Notes under the pieces: generated by a model
What the model was told of the DNA's origin: nothing
What the model saw: the letters and a program-made list of their open reading frames with translations, nothing else
Databases searched by the model: none
Made by a program: the position numbers and the translations under genes
From: Haematobia irritans
Lineage: Eukaryota; Arthropoda; Insecta; Diptera; Muscidae
Assembly (NCBI RefSeq): GCF_050003625.1
Contig: NC_134397.1
Coordinates: forward strand, 225,990,537 to 226,054,536
Length of the DNA stretch: 64,000 nt
Reading direction: 5' to 3'
Shown: positions 11,643 to 23,622 of the stretch, one piece after another
Layout of the letters: every line of letters starts with the position of its first letter
How positions within the stretch are numbered: the stretch's first letter is position 1

Positions 11643-12930
11643 ACAGTCCATGATAAGTCCCCGGTCTAACAAAGAAAAACACATTTTTTTTTGTCAAAAT
11701 TCGTTTTTATTGTTCAACATAGTTCCCTTCAAGAGCGATACAACGATTATAACGACCTTCTAATTTTTTGATACCATTTTGGTAGTACCCCTTCTGTTTT
11801 GCCTCAAAATAGGCCTCAGTTTCGGCGATCACCTCTTCATTGCAGCCAAATTTTTTCCCTGCGAGCATCTTTTTGAGGTCCGAGAACAAAAAAAGTCTCT
11901 GGGGGCCAGATCTGGAGAATACGGTGGGCGGGGAAGCAATTCAAAGTCCAATTCATGAATTTTTGCCATCGTTGTCAATGACTTGTGGCACGGTGCGTTG
12001 TCTTGTTGGAACAACACTTTTTTCTTCTTCGTATGGGGCCGTTTTGTCGCGATTTTGACCTTCAAACGCTCCAATAACTCCATATAATAGTCACTGTTGA
12101 TGGTTTTTCCCTTCTCAAGATAATCGATAAAAAATATTCCATGCGCATCCCAAAAAACAGAGGCCATTACTTTGCCAGCGGACTTTTGAGTCTTTCCACG
12201 CTTCGGAGAGGGTTCACCGGTCGCTGTCCACTCAGCCGACTATCGATTGGACTCAGGAGTGTAGTGATGGAGCCATGTTTCATCCACTGTCACATATCGA
12301 CGGAAAAACTCGGGTGTATTACGAGTTAACAGCAGCAAACACCGCTCAGAATCATCAACACGTAGTTTTTGGTCAAATGTGAGCTCGCGCGGCACCCATT
12401 TTGCACAGAGCTTCCGCATATCCAAATATTGATGAATGATATGACCAACACGTTCCTTTGATATCTTTAAGGCCTCTGCTATCTCGATCAACTTCATTTT
12501 ACGTTCATTCAAAATCATTTTCTGGATTTTTTTGATGTTTTCTCGGTAACCACCTGTTTCGGGCGTCCACTGCGTTCATCGTCCTTCGTGCTCATTTCAC
12601 CACCCTTGAATTTTGCATACCAATCAATTATTGTTGATTTCCCTGGGGCAGAGTCCGGAAACTCATTATCAAGCCAAGTTTTTGCTTCCACCGTATTTTT
12701 ACCCTTCAGAAAACAGTATTTTATCAAAACACGAAATTTCTTTTTTTCCATTTTTTTCACAATAACAAAAGTTGCTTCACAAAAGACGCTCTATCTCACA
12801 AACTATTTGACTTACAGATGTCAAATTTTGAAACGAATCATTTGAAGGTTGGTACTATATAAAAATAATATGCATTTAATACTAGCGACGTCATCTATGT
12901 GTCAGACCGGGGACTTATCAGCCAAACTGT
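11643..12930 (-). mobile_element. Himar1-like mariner, copy 2
   Basis: The left end reads ACAGTCCATGATAAGTCCCC after TA at 11641-11642. The right end reads GGACTTATCAGCCAAACTGT before TA at 12931-12932. The 1288-bp length is that expected of a complete mariner of this group. The host DINE sequence continues on both sides of the TA pair. Confidence 0.96.
11707..12751 (-). pseudogene. Himar1-like mariner transposase, inactivated
   Basis: Starting at 12751 the minus strand encodes MEKKKFRVLIKYCFLKGKNT, the mariner N terminus, and ends with CIALEGNYVEQ near 11707. Catalytic aspartates are visible in VTVDETWLHH, QQDNAPCHKS and APRDFF (DD34D). Breaks: a one-base loss in the linker after the helix-turn-helix region (near 12535), a three-base loss in the DQKLRVDD stretch, CAG to TAG after TPESNR (near 12240), and a one-base loss after APRDFF (near 11895). 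With only a few lesions it is the better preserved of the two mariners, but it is not functional. A CAG to TAG change is a single transition. Confidence 0.95.
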
Positions 12931-13349
12931 TAAATCGGATTACAACTTTGACCTCTGTTGTCATATGAGTGAAAATCGGGGAAAGATATATATTTGGGAG
13001 CTATATATAAATCTGAACCGATTTCAACCAAATTTGGCATGCATAGCTACAATATTAATTCTACTCTCTGAGCAAAATTTAAAGCAAATTATGGCAAAAC
13101 TCCGGCTTCTGGGGCCTTATGAGTTCATATCGGGCGAAAGATATATATGGAAGCTATATCTAAATCTGAACCGATTTCAACCAAATTCGGCACACTTTAC
13201 GACACTATCAATTGCACTTCCTGTGTAAAATTTAAAGTAAATCAGGCTGAAATACTGGATTCTGGGGCCATATTAGTAGACATCCGGCGAAAGATATATA
13301 CCCTGCTCCACAGTATGGCGCAGGTTATAAATATTTACAAATTGAAAAA

Positions 13350-13600
13350 CTTCTTCGCTTCCACAGGGGATTGAACTTGAGTCTGTTGGCACCATAACAA
13401 AACGTCTTGTACACTCAGCCACAAACGCCGTTGAACACGAGGCATCAAAACGTCTATTTAAATGTTTGTCATATGAAACTAATATGACACCACGGCATGA
13501 CATTCTAACTACTTCCTGAGATGTCGTTTATTAATACGAATGAAAAACTAAAGAACGCTGGTTCAAATCTCACCAGCGGTAGTTTATTTATCAAATATTT
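13350..13600 (-). repeat. tRNA-related SINE-like repeat, copy 2
   Basis: Minus-strand homologue of 8745-8905. In its orientation it shows GTGGCTGAGTGTACAAGACG (box A-like, as in tRNA-Ser/Leu) and CAAGTTCAATCCCCTGTGG (box B-like). A second tRNA-like box B, GGTTCAAATCTC at 13560-13571 on the plus strand, lies just beyond, so the region may combine two head-to-head tRNA-like parts. Confidence 0.55.
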
Positions 13601-13749
13601 TTCTAAAAAATTATATTTTCGGCATATATTTTTTATAAATATATAATTTTTTATTTCATAGAAAATCAACAAAAAATTAAAAATTCTCGTAATTTGCAAA
13701 ACCTTTTCAAAAGAACTTCCATTAAAATTAAAAAATCAAAAATTATTTT

Positions 13750-14910
13750 TATACCCTCCACCATAGGATGGGGGGTATACTAACTTTGTCATTCCGTTTG
13801 TAACACATCGAAATATTGCTCTAAAACCCCATAAAGTATATATATTCTGGGTCGTGGTGAAATTCTGAGTCGATCTAAGCATGTCCGTCCGTCTGTTGAA
13901 ATCACGCTAACTTCCGAACGAAACAAGCTATCGACTTGAAACTTGGCACAAGTAGTTGTTATTGATGTAGGTCGGATGGTATTGCAAATGGGCCATATCG
14001 GACCACTTTACGTATAGCCCCCGTATAAACCGACGCTCAGTTTTGCCTTGCGTAGCCTCTTGGAAGAGCAAAATTCATCCGATCCGGTTGAAATTTCGTA
14101 CAGATTTGATCTCCGGAGCCTCTTGGAGAAGCAAAATTCAACCGATCCGGTTGAATTTTGGAACGTGGTGTTAGTATATGGCCTATAACAACCATGCGAA
14201 AATTGGTCCATATCGGCCTATAGTTATATATAGCCGATCCCCAATCATACAAAAATTGGTCCATATCGGTTCATATGGTCATGGTTGCCACTCGAGCCAA
14301 AAATAATCTACCAAACTTTTATTTCTATAGAAAATTTTTGTCAAAAATTTATTTCTATAGAAAATTTTTGTCAGAATTTTATTCCTATAGAAAATTTTGT
14401 CAAAATTTTATTTCTATAGAAAATTTTGTCACAATTTTATTTCTATAGAATTTTTTTTTCAAAATTTTATTTCTATAGAAAATTTTGTCAAAATTTTATT
14501 TCTATATAAAATTTTGTCAAAATTTTATTTCTATACAAAATTTTGTCCAAATTTTATTTCTATACAAAATTTTGTCCAAATTTTACTTCTAACATATAGA
14601 AAATGTTGTCAAAATTTTATTTCTATAGAAACTTTTGTCAAAATTTTATTTCTATCAAAAACTTTGTCAAAATTAATTATATACGTATTTAATCGGCCTT
14701 GTTTAGTTTAATATATACGACGTATGGACTTCCTTGCAATTTAGAAGACGGTGTTAGGAAGTTTTAAGATACCTTGCCATCGGCAAGTGTTACCGCAACC
14801 CAAGTAATTCGATTGTGGATGACAGTCTTCTGTAGAAGTTTCTACGCAATCCATGGTGGAGGGTACATAAGCTTCGGCCTGGCCGAACTTACGGTCGTAT
14901 ATACTTGTTT
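13750..14910 (+). mobile_element. DINE-like element carrying a 29-bp array
   Basis: It has the 5' hairpin (TATACCCTCCACCATAGGAT), the TATATATATTC core, GTCCGTCCGTCTG, two or three central units, then a 29-bp satellite array (14280-14675), then the standard tail with CCTTGCCATCGGCAAGTGTT and the end GTCGTATATACTTGTTT. Confidence 0.85.
14280..14675 (+). repeat. 29-bp satellite array with one TIR end
   Basis: It begins CATGGTTGCCACTCGAGCC, the same end as the inverted 44763-44802 end. About 12 units of the 29-bp repeat follow (TTTCTATAGAAA joined to AATTTTGTCAAAATTTT). The opposite end is missing; the array runs straight into the DINE tail. Confidence 0.85.
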
Positions 14911-16500
14911 TTTTTTTACTTTTTTTTTGTTGATTGTTCTTTTTATGTGAAACTTAATTGTCCAAAACTTAAATTTTCACTTAAAATATCCTAATTGTGT
15001 ACTTTCTAAGGACTACTCGCAATTGAAAAAAAAATGGTGTATCCTTGTCCAAAAGAACTGAATCGGAAGATGAAAAAAATCGATGGAGGATTCCGGGATG
15101 CGTTTTAATAAAAAGTTTGTGGAACAACTTCAATTTTTTTTTGCTGGGAAGTTACTCTTGTAGTTTAGTCAATGTATGGTTTTATCCTGAAATCAAAACA
15201 ATAATAATTAAAGAAGAAACCAACAATAACAAAACACAACAATTTACAAAAATTATTAATTTTTGTATTTTTTTTTTTTCATTTTAGCTTTGAATTCTTG
15301 AGCTTTTAGAAAGCTCAATTGTTCAATAGAAAATTGATTTATCATTGCCCTTTGTCTCTCTTAACTACTGCCGAAACAATCCCTCTTAAAATGTACTCAT
15401 AGTGTCTATGACCTAAACGAATGGTGCATACGTAGTGTCAATTGATAGACAAGACACTGTCTGAAACCTGATAGACTCGGCTATAGTTAGAAAACAAGCC
15501 CCAATGCGGAAAATAGATGAGAACAGAAAACCAAAAAAACAAAAAGACCTTTTTGGAGAGCAATGTAGTCGTTTCATATAGATTTCCTATTTGACAATTA
15601 TTATGCAAAATAACTCCAAAACCAACAACAACAACAACAATGACAACAAATCATTTCTATTATGTTCTTCATGCTACTGCATCTATGTGTGTTTATGTGT
15701 GCTTGAGTAAAGTTCAACTTAGATATTTCTCTGGTAATGATTCTCTTCAGTAGCAATAACAATAACACCAACACCAACGACAACAACAACAATACCTTAT
15801 TTGACAATGTCCTGAATACTAAAAGGTTCGATTATTTTGTTGGTGTCTCATTGACATACAATGGCCATTGGAAGGAGAATAACAAAAAAGCAAAAAAAAA
15901 AAAAAACGAAATCATGCTTATCACAGGCTTTGTCGTCCGTGGCTGGGTGTAGCCGGATGTTTTATAGATCTAGCCACACTGTTGGAACGAGGAAGCCACC
16001 TAGCTAGGGTGGTAGTCGTAGTGCATGGTTTCAATTTTTTTTTTATTATTTTTCGAGTAGAGTCAATGCTTCATTGTTTAGCCTCCTTGCATTGAAAGAA
16101 CAATCACTGTCACTGTCAATTCTTATTATAAAAATAAATTGCAAATGAAAAACAAAAAATAGAAAATAATATCAGAAAAAATAAAATGGAAATAAATACC
16201 TAGGGCAGTGGCAGTGGCAGTGGCAAACAAACATTAACTATGGGAATTTGATATTTGTTATGCAAATGTCATATTTGTTTACTTCATATCATGTTACGAT
16301 GGTGCACCTTTGGTGTCATATTTTATATTTGTGATATTTATAAATAAAACTAAAGTGAAAAGATAGCGTGAGTAACAAAACGTAGTGAATGTAGGCTTCA
16401 TAATAAACATTTTTGGCAAGCCGTTAGAACTATGGTAATTTTCATGTAACACTGTTAGTAAGTAAAATGTTGCCTAACTGAAATGTTAGTTAATAGTAGT
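14911..16500. other. No gene; simple repeats
   Basis: Noncoding AT-rich DNA. (CAA)n-type trinucleotide runs sit at 15625-15650 and 15753-15795, and an A-run at 15890-15907. A dispersed repeat of about 90 bp (GTAGTTTAGTCAATG to AACCAACAATAAC) lies at 15155-15235 and recurs at 18150-18228 and 28617-28680. The short frames here are low-complexity. Confidence 0.5.
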
Positions 16501-16504
16501 AGAG

Positions 16505-16650
16505 TTACACATAAAGTACAGAGCCATGGTGGTGCAATGGTTAGCATGTATACAAAGGATCATTACTTCAATCCCAGTTTCGACCAAACTCCAAAAAGTT
16601 TTTCAGAGGTGGCTTATCCCCTCTCAGTAATGCTGTTGAATAAACTGCTT
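16505..16650 (+). repeat. tRNA-derived SINE, 5' part
   Basis: It contains GGTGGTGCAATGGTTAGCAT (box A region) and ACTTCAATCCCAGTTTCGAC (box B region), followed by the SINE body phrase AAAAAGTTTTTCAGAGGTGG and CCTCTCAGTAATGCTG. This family is also seen at 16750-16862, 42127-42420 and 60004-60074. Confidence 0.75.
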
Positions 16651-16749
16651 ACCGAGAGCATTTTTCCCATGCTGTACACTGACAAAAATATTGACCTAAT
16701 ATGGAAAATTATGCAACCTAATTTTTAGGAGGTAAATGTAAATAATGTT

Positions 16750-16862
16750 GGGAGCCACAGCCTTGCATACAAAGGGCCATAGGTTTCAATTTCCACTCGA
16801 CCAAACACAAAAATATTTTTCAGTGGTGGATTATCCCCTCTTAGCAATGCTGGTCTTTTGGC
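16750..16862 (+). repeat. tRNA-derived SINE, second partial copy
   Basis: It contains CCTTGCATACAAAGGGCCAT, a decayed box B (GGTTTCAATTTCC) and CAGTGGTGGATTATCCCC. It is in direct orientation to the copy 100 bp upstream, either as a tandem insertion or a duplicated piece. Confidence 0.65.
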
Positions 16863-16879
16863 TAAACTCCACCACGTTT

Positions 16880-17015
16880 TAGTACAGACCTTATATAGAC
16901 CGATCTCTCGATTGTACCTCTTTGGCTCCTAGACATCGCAATTTTTTATCTGATTTGCCTGAAATTCACAATCTAGGTTTATAAGCCACTGCTTCGAAGT
17001 TTGCTAGAATTCTTG
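16880..17015 (+). repeat. DINE-like fragment (third family)
   Basis: CTTATATAGACCGATCTCTC followed by TTTGCCTGAAATTCACAATC matches one central unit of the element at 43101-44755. Confidence 0.55.
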
Positions 17016-17039
17016 TTGTTTTGGTAGATTTTGCAAAAT

Positions 17040-17880
17040 ATTCCTCTTCAATTAAGACGTATTTCAAATTTTTATAGAAATAAAATTTTCTATAAAAATA
17101 CAATGTTGACCAAATTTTGTATTGAAAAAAATTTTTGTCACAATTTTTTATAGAAATAATATTTTTTATTATAAATGATTTTTTTTATTATATACGACCT
17201 GTCTTTAGACTTCTCCAATTAACAACCTCGATCTCGTTTTATCAAAAATTATTAATTGGAAAAGAAATAAAGGCTATAGAAATAATGTGTTGACAATATT
17301 AACTACAGAAATATAATATTGACAAATTTCATTAAGAAATAACATTTTGACAAAATTTTCTATAAAAATAAAATTTTGACAAAATTTTCTATTGCATTAA
17401 AAATTTATATAGCACTAAAATTTTGACAAAATTTTCTTAGATCTATAGAAAATTTTGACAAATTTTTCTATAGAACTATTATCTTGAAAAATTTTTCTAT
17501 AGAAATAGAGTTTTGACTATTTTTTTTATAGAAATAAAATTTTATTAAATTTTTCTATAGAAATAAAATTTTGACAAAATTTTCTATATAAAAAAATGGA
17601 ACAAAATTTTCTATATAAAACAAATTTGACAAAATTTTCCATATAAATAAAATTTTGACTCAATTTTCTATAGAAATAAAATTTTGGAAAAATTTTCTAT
17701 AGAAATAAAGTTTTGACGAAATTTTCTATATAAATAAGATTTTGATAAAATTTTCTATAGAAATAAAACTGAGACAAAATGTTCAACAGAAATAAAGTTT
17801 TGACAAAATTTTCTATAGAAATAACATTTAGAAAAAATCTTCTATAGAAATAAAGTTTTGAAAAAAAAATGAGTTTGGCA
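17040..17880 (-). repeat. 29-bp satellite array, minus orientation
   Basis: About 28 units, read here as TTTTCTATAGAAATAAAATT and TTTTGACAAAATT. Units vary in length by a base or two and many carry substitutions, so the array is moderately old. No coding meaning. Confidence 0.9.
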
Positions 17881-18240
17881 AAGGAAAAGAGATATGCTTG
17901 CAAATTTGTTTAGGCAGTAGCCGACCATCAAACCTTTTTTCGGAAGGTTCAAGTGTAGTTCACTTTGGGTTGAGTGAATTACCCGAATTTATTCTGACAA
18001 TTGGTTGATAGTTTTGCTGCAAGTAGTGGATGCTGATGAGGAATGTGGTAATTCCGAAACAGCTGTACATCCAACCATCTTGCAGTCTATAGGGCTTTGC
18101 CCAAATAAATTTGACAAGCATACTTTTCCTCTGTTGGTTAAGCTACACTTGTAGTTTAGTCAATGCATGGTTTTAAGCTGAGATCAAAGACAACAATAAG
18201 TATTGAAGGGAAACCAACAATAACAAACAAAAAGAATGAA
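17881..18240. other. Interval between arrays with a dispersed repeat
   Basis: 17881-18125 shows nothing recognisable. The 90-bp dispersed repeat (GTAGTTTAGTCAATGCATGG to AACCAACAATAAC) lies at 18150-18228 and abuts the next satellite array, as it does at 28617-28690. Confidence 0.45.
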
Positions 18241-19130
18241 ATAAAATTCTTACAAAATTTTCTATAGAAATAAAGTTTTGACAACATTTTCTATAAAAAT
18301 AAAATTTTGACAAAATTTCCTATAGAAATAAAATTTTGACCAAATTTTTATAGAGATAAAATTTTAACAAAATTTTTTATAGCGATAAAATTTTGACAAA
18401 ATTTTCTATGGAAATAAAGTTTTGACAAAAATAAGATTTTGTTAAAATTTTCTATAGAAATAAAATTGTGACACAATTTTCAATAGAAATAAAATTTTGA
18501 CATAATTTTCTATATAAATAAAATTTTGATAACATTTACAAAAAATCTATAGAACTTAGCTTTTGACAAAATTTTCTATAGAAATTAACTTTTGAGAACA
18601 TTTTCTATAGAAAGAAATTTTTGACAAAATTTTCTATTGTAATAAAATAGTGACAAACATTTATATAGAAATAAAATTTTGATTAAATTTTCTAGAGAAA
18701 TCAAATGTTTACAAAATTTTCTGTAAAAATAAAATTTTGACAAAAATTTCTATGTACATAAAATTTTGGCATAATTTTCTATATATTAAAATTTTGGCAT
18801 AATTTTCTATATATTAAAATTTTAATAAAATTTTCTATAGAAATAAAATTTTGACAAGTTTTTCTATAGAAATAAAAATATGACAAGAAATAAAATTTTC
18901 TATAGAAATAAAATGTTGCAAAATGTTCTATCGAAATAAAATTTTGAAAACAAATTTTCTAGAGAAATAAAATTTTTACAAAATTTTCTATAAAAATACA
19001 ATTTTGACAAATTTTTTTTAGAAATAACATTTTGTAAAAAGTGTTCTATATTTTAAAATTTTGAAAAAAAATTTTCCATAGAACTAAAATTTTGACAGAT
19101 TTTCAATAGAAATAAAGTTTTGACAATTTT
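18241..19130 (-). repeat. 29-bp satellite array, minus orientation
   Basis: About 30 degraded units of the same 29-bp repeat. It ends at the hairpin start of the DINE-like element at 19131. Confidence 0.9.
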
Positions 19131-20330
19131 TATACCCTTCACCACTACTGTGGAACAGGGTATAATAAGTTTGTGCATTTGTATGTAACGCCAAGAAGGA
19201 AAAGTCTGAGACCCATCGTTTAGTATACCGATCGTCTTAGAATTAAATTCTGTCTGTCTGTCTGTCCGTCTGTCTGTCTGTCTGTTGATGTATTTTTGTG
19301 TGCAAAGTACAGCTCGCAGTTTTAGTCCGATTGTCCTAAAATTTGGTATAGGGTCCTGTTTCGGCTCAGAGACGATCCCTATTGATTTTGGAAAAAATCG
19401 GTTCAGATTTAGATATAGCTCCCATATATAGCTTTCGCCCGATTTACACTCAAATGACCACAGAGGCCAATTTTTAACTCCGATTTAGTTGAAATTTTGC
19501 ACAGGAAGTATAATTAGCATTGTAGCTATGCGTGCCAAATTTGGTTGAAATCGGTTCAGATTTAGATATAGCTCCCATATATAGCTTTCGCCCGATTTAC
19601 ACTCATATGACCACAGAGGCCAATTTTTTGCTCCGATTTAGTTGACATTTTGCACAGGGAGTAGCATTGTAGCTATGCGTGCCAAATTTGGTTGAAATCG
19701 GTTCAGATTTATATATAGCTCCAATATATAGCTTTCGCCCGATTTACACTCATATGACCACAGATGCCAATTTTTAACTCCGATTTAGATGAAATTTTGC
19801 ACAGGGAGTAGAATTAGCATTGTAGCTATGCGTGCCAAATTTGGTTGAAATCGGTTCAGATTTAGATATAGCTCCAATATATGTTTTTCTGATTTCGACA
19901 AAAATGGTCAAAATACCAACATTTTCCTTGTAAAATCGCCACTGCTTAGTGGAAAAGTTGTAAAAATGGCTCTAATTTTCCTAAACTTCTAATGCATATG
20001 TATCGAGCGATAAATCATAAATAAACTCTTGCGAAGTTTTCTTAAAATTGCTCCAGATTTAAATGTTTCCCATATTTTTTTTTACTAACATTGTGTTCCA
20101 CCCTAGTGCATTAGCCGACTTAAATTTTGAGTCTATAGATTTTGTAGAAGTCTATCAAATTCTTCCAGATCGAGTGATATTTAAATGTAGGTATTTGGGA
20201 CAAACCTTTATATATAGCCCCAACACATTTGACGGATGTGATATGGTATCGAAAATTTAGATCTACAAAGTGGTGCAGGGTATAATATAGTCGGCCCCGC
20301 CCGACTTTAGACTTTCCTTACTTGTTTTTA
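19131..20330 (+). mobile_element. DINE-like element (second family), complete
   Basis: 5' hairpin TATACCCTTCACCACTACTG followed by TGGAACAGGGTATAATAAG; (GTCT/GTCC)n at 19255-19285; about three central units (TATAGCTTTCGCCCGATTT near 19431, 19584 and 19731); and a 3' end with GTGCAGGGTATAATATAGTC and GACTTTCCTTACTTGTTTT. The repeated GGGTATAATA near both ends suggests subterminal inverted or direct pairing. It encodes nothing. Confidence 0.88.
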
Positions 20331-20990
20331 TAAATTTAATATCCTTAAAAATTTTAATTATAATTGTGAGTATGTATTTCCTTTTTGTAGAAGTAGTAAC
20401 TTTCTCCGTAATTGTTATCCAATTTGCCTGAAATTGGAAATCTAGAGGTACTGTAAATCCATAAATATTTATACAGAATATGATGTGTATCGGTCCATGT
20501 TTCAATCTAGCCCCCATAGTGACCGATCTCCTCATTTATCTTCTTAGTCGGCTAGAAATCGCAATTTTTATCCGAAATACACGAAACTTAAATTTAAAAG
20601 TATTTTTGGCCCACAATTAGCCGTGCCGAGTATTATGCGTATCGGTCCATGTTTTGGAATAACCTCAATAAACTCCGATCACCAATCGCAATTTTTACCC
20701 GATTTGGAAGATATTTTGGTTCCACAAATAGCCGTGTCGAATATGGTGTGTATAGGCCCATATTTTGGTATATTCCCTATATAAACCCATTTTTCGATTT
20801 GTCTTCTTGGACTTCTAGAAATCAAAAGTTTAATCCGAATTGATTGCATTTAAAACTCTAAAGGTATTATGAGTTCACAAATAGGTATGCCGAATATGGT
20901 GTATATCGATCCATGGTTTGGTTTAGCCCCAATATAGATCAAACTCCCGAGTTGACTTCTTGAGTTTCTAGAAATCGCAATTTATTTTTA
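20331..20990 (+). repeat. Decayed DINE-like fragment (third family)
   Basis: Four degraded central units with TTTGCCTGAAATTGGAAATC, TATGGTGTGTATAGGCCCAT and GACTTCTTGAGTTTCTAG phrases, matching 43360-44600. Confidence 0.65.
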
Positions 20991-21898
20991 GAGCTTTTTT
21001 TCCGACTTCAAATTCTAACATTTAATCGATATTTTTAATATTTTAAATATTCCAAATAGTACCTTCCTCAGGCCGGTTGAAAAGTTTGGGCCATTAATGT
21101 GTGAATCGAACGATACGATATATAACATATAGTGTCACTAGTGTGACGGTAACCCAAAGAGACATCCATTGTAATGAATGAAGAGAAGATGAGCTGTACA
21201 AAAATTCGGGTGATGAGGCCATACTTCTGAAAAACGAATAATCCCTGCTTTCGTCAAAGTTAATACGAACATTATTGTTAGGGTTAGATTAATCAATGTT
21301 CTTTAAAACCATGTCGGTATTCCATATTATTACATATTAATATACATAAAACACTCAACGTTACCATTTTGAACTCATACCAGACCACTGACACTTAAAT
21401 ACTCCTTTAATTGTGGTTGAATACCCTTTTTGCACCTCCACTTCACTTTGGACTTTTGTCAACGATATTTAATAATTTTTTTATGCTCTCAAAATGATAT
21501 GCGAAGCATTTTTGTGATATCATTTTGGTCCTTTGTATTGTCCCAAAGGACTATTATTCACAGCTGTCACCCGAGTATGAGTTCCTCTTTCTTTGTGTGT
21601 GATTTTTTTTTTTAATAAGAGAACAAGTCATTGGATGACACAGACGACAGGAATCACAACAGATTTCAGCATATTAAAAACGTTTATATGATGTACAAAA
21701 ATTTACAATATTTCCCAATATTTGATTTGATGGAGACACAAACAAATATTCATTTTTATTATTATTTGCATTACCACAAAATATACACATAGTAAAGAAA
21801 ATGGCGTGTGGTAAACAAAATGGAAGAGAAAGAAAATTTTTGCAAATATACATTTTCGGAATTTCCAAAAATGAAATATTGTGGTCATTGCCCTTTTT
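20991..21898. other. No gene recognised
   Basis: AT-rich DNA without a recognisable domain, RNA gene or element ends. The small frames at 21430-21615 and 21674-21888 are low-complexity and unsupported. Confidence 0.5.
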
Positions 21899-21899
21899 T

Positions 21900-22075
21900 T
21901 ATACCCACGACTATAGCATGATGATGGGAGTATAATAAGTTTGCAATATCATTTGTAATACAACGAAATATAGATTTCCGAATATATAAAGCGATCAGGG
22001 AGAAACGCTCAAACGATGTTTGGTTGTCTGTCTGCAGTAATCAATAATGAAGCTATCGTTCTGAAATTGGGAAGA
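21900..22075 (+). mobile_element. DINE-like 5' fragment (third family)
   Basis: ATACCCACGACTATAGCATG hairpin region, GGAGTATAATAAGTTTG and a degraded GATCAGGGAGAAACG core match the start of the element at 43101. The rest is lost at the junction with the transposase fossil downstream. Confidence 0.65.
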
Positions 22076-22320
22076 TTAGGCTTGGTTGAAGAGTGCTGAG
22101 TGCTTTTGGAATGTCCGCGGTGTGAGTCCGATCTCTATGTCGGCCCAGGGTATCACTACTGTCTTTATTTATTTTGACATCACGTTCGATGAATACGAGC
22201 GGGGAGTGACCATCGCCGTAACAGCAGTCCACGTCAGCGCTTGGGTTCTAATGCCCACTCGAAGGTTTACAGTTTCAGCTGACCTCTTTGACTGGTAAAG
22301 CCGATAATTTTGTCTGTTCA
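22076..22320 (-). pseudogene. Tc1/mariner-superfamily transposase fossil
   Basis: Minus-strand reading gives GHSPLVFIERDVKINKD around 22185-22235, the segment that in this family lies between the first and second catalytic aspartates. Flanking parts are out of frame. It belongs to the same lineage as 36661-37570. Confidence 0.65.
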
Positions 22321-22451
22321 ATTTGGACTAGCTTCTCATTGGAGAAACCCAAATTTTGTACAAGTGATGCAACTCCTTGGCTCTTACCACTCTAAATTTA
22401 ATTAAGTCGGTGAACTCTTGCACTTTTTGGAACTTCAATGACTTTCGTCTA

Positions 22452-22890
22452 AGCTCCCCAGCAAAAAAAAGCGTAGTGATATGGTTCTTTTTGGATTAGT
22501 TGGTGGTGCAAAATTGGCCCAGAAGCCATGAATTTAAAATGGGCTTGTCATAGGACGGATGTCCAGCATTTCAACACCATTTGCAATAGTTTTTAAGGTG
22601 TTTTCAGAAATCGGTGTTTGGGATGTGAATTAAAAAATTTTGTGATATTGTATCAACTTAATAATTTAAACAACTTTTATTACTTTTTAATGCATTCTGA
22701 AGCTTGTTGAAAATGTTTGAACTCAAATATTTTCAAAAATTCGCAATTTTTCTAGAATGGAGTCAGCATTTTTTTCGGCAAAATTTAAATAGCTTGCACC
22801 ATTTTATTGATTCTTACTCTATTTTTAACCTATTTGAAACAAAAAAGTTAATATTGACCATTAAAACTATGAAAAAAGCGAGTTATAAAA
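22452..22890 (-). mobile_element. CCCAGC-ended TIR element, partial
   Basis: CCCAGCAAAAAAAAGCG at the left edge, then GGTTCTTTTTGGATTAG and GGGCTTGTCATAGGACGGAT in inverted order relative to 36994-37547. The far end lacks the other TIR. Confidence 0.65.
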
Positions 22891-22941
22891 AAAAAATAAT
22901 TTTTGGACGTCATGCTTCACTACCATTATCATGGTAACGAG

Positions 22942-23030
22942 CAAGGTTGTGGAGTCGGAGTTTAAAGATTTTGCTGGAGTCGGAGACGTGAAAATTTTTG
23001 GTTCGACTCCGACCAACCCAACATTTAAAA
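22942..23030. repeat. Fragment with repeated GGAGTCGGAG motif
   Basis: GTTGTGGAGTCGGAG and GCTGGAGTCGGAG recur with inverted GACTCCGAC, giving a GC-rich subterminal-repeat pattern like that of hAT ends in this window. Only one side is present. Confidence 0.4.
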
Positions 23031-23219
23031 AAAAATGCATAGTTATATTTCTATTTGTGTTCTAAACAAATATTTAAGCAAATTAGATTTTACTGAGTTC
23101 TTCAATCAATCAATGAACGATATGATTGTAATTGGCCTGTACCTTCCAATAATGGAGAATATTCTATGTTTTCCAGAAGGTTAGGCTAGACTGCCCACCA
23201 CCATAAAACTATATCAATA

Positions 23220-23622
23220 GGGCTGTTTTCTTTTAGCACCGGATACCCTAAGCCGTGAAGGACTAAAAGAAAACAGAGTACTCGTTTATCCAGGACATCT
23301 CCAAAAATATGCAACACTGTCATCAGCTGTTTAAAAACAAGCACAGAAAAGAAGTGAAATCTTGCATTTTTAATGTATGAAATGATCCAATTAGTAATAA
23401 CTATTTACTGCTGCGGTTATTTATGACACTATACTACTTTGAATTACATGCTTTTCACAATAAAGTGCTATTGTGAATCGATGAAGCGTCACTTTATCAA
23501 AACACAATCTGGCAAGATCGGCGCGACTTGCACTGATGAGATGTTCTGGATAGAACACCAGTGCAACGATGTTGTGGATAGCCCATACAAATGTTGTATC
23601 CAGTGCAAACAGAAAACAGCCC
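23220..23622. mobile_element. Small TIR element, about 400 bp
   Basis: The left end GGGCTGTTTTCTTTTAGCAC is inverted at the right end (GTGCAAACAGAAAACAGCCC) with a few mismatches. TA flanks both ends (23218-23219 and 23623-23624). There is no coding content. Tc1/mariner-type mobilisation is inferred from the TA only. Confidence 0.75.

Larger units (their letters stand above)
11141..13330 (-). mobile_element. DINE-like element (second family), interrupted by Himar1 copy 2
   Basis: On the minus strand the 3' end lies at 11141-11230 (TATTATACCCTGCACCACTT inverted, plus AAAGTCTAAAC). Central units with CGGTTCAGATTTATATATAG occur on both sides of the mariner, at 11540-11640 and 12935-13290. The 5' hairpin (TATACCCTGCTCCACAGTAT) lies near 13300. 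The GTCY section is deleted. Confidence 0.75.
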
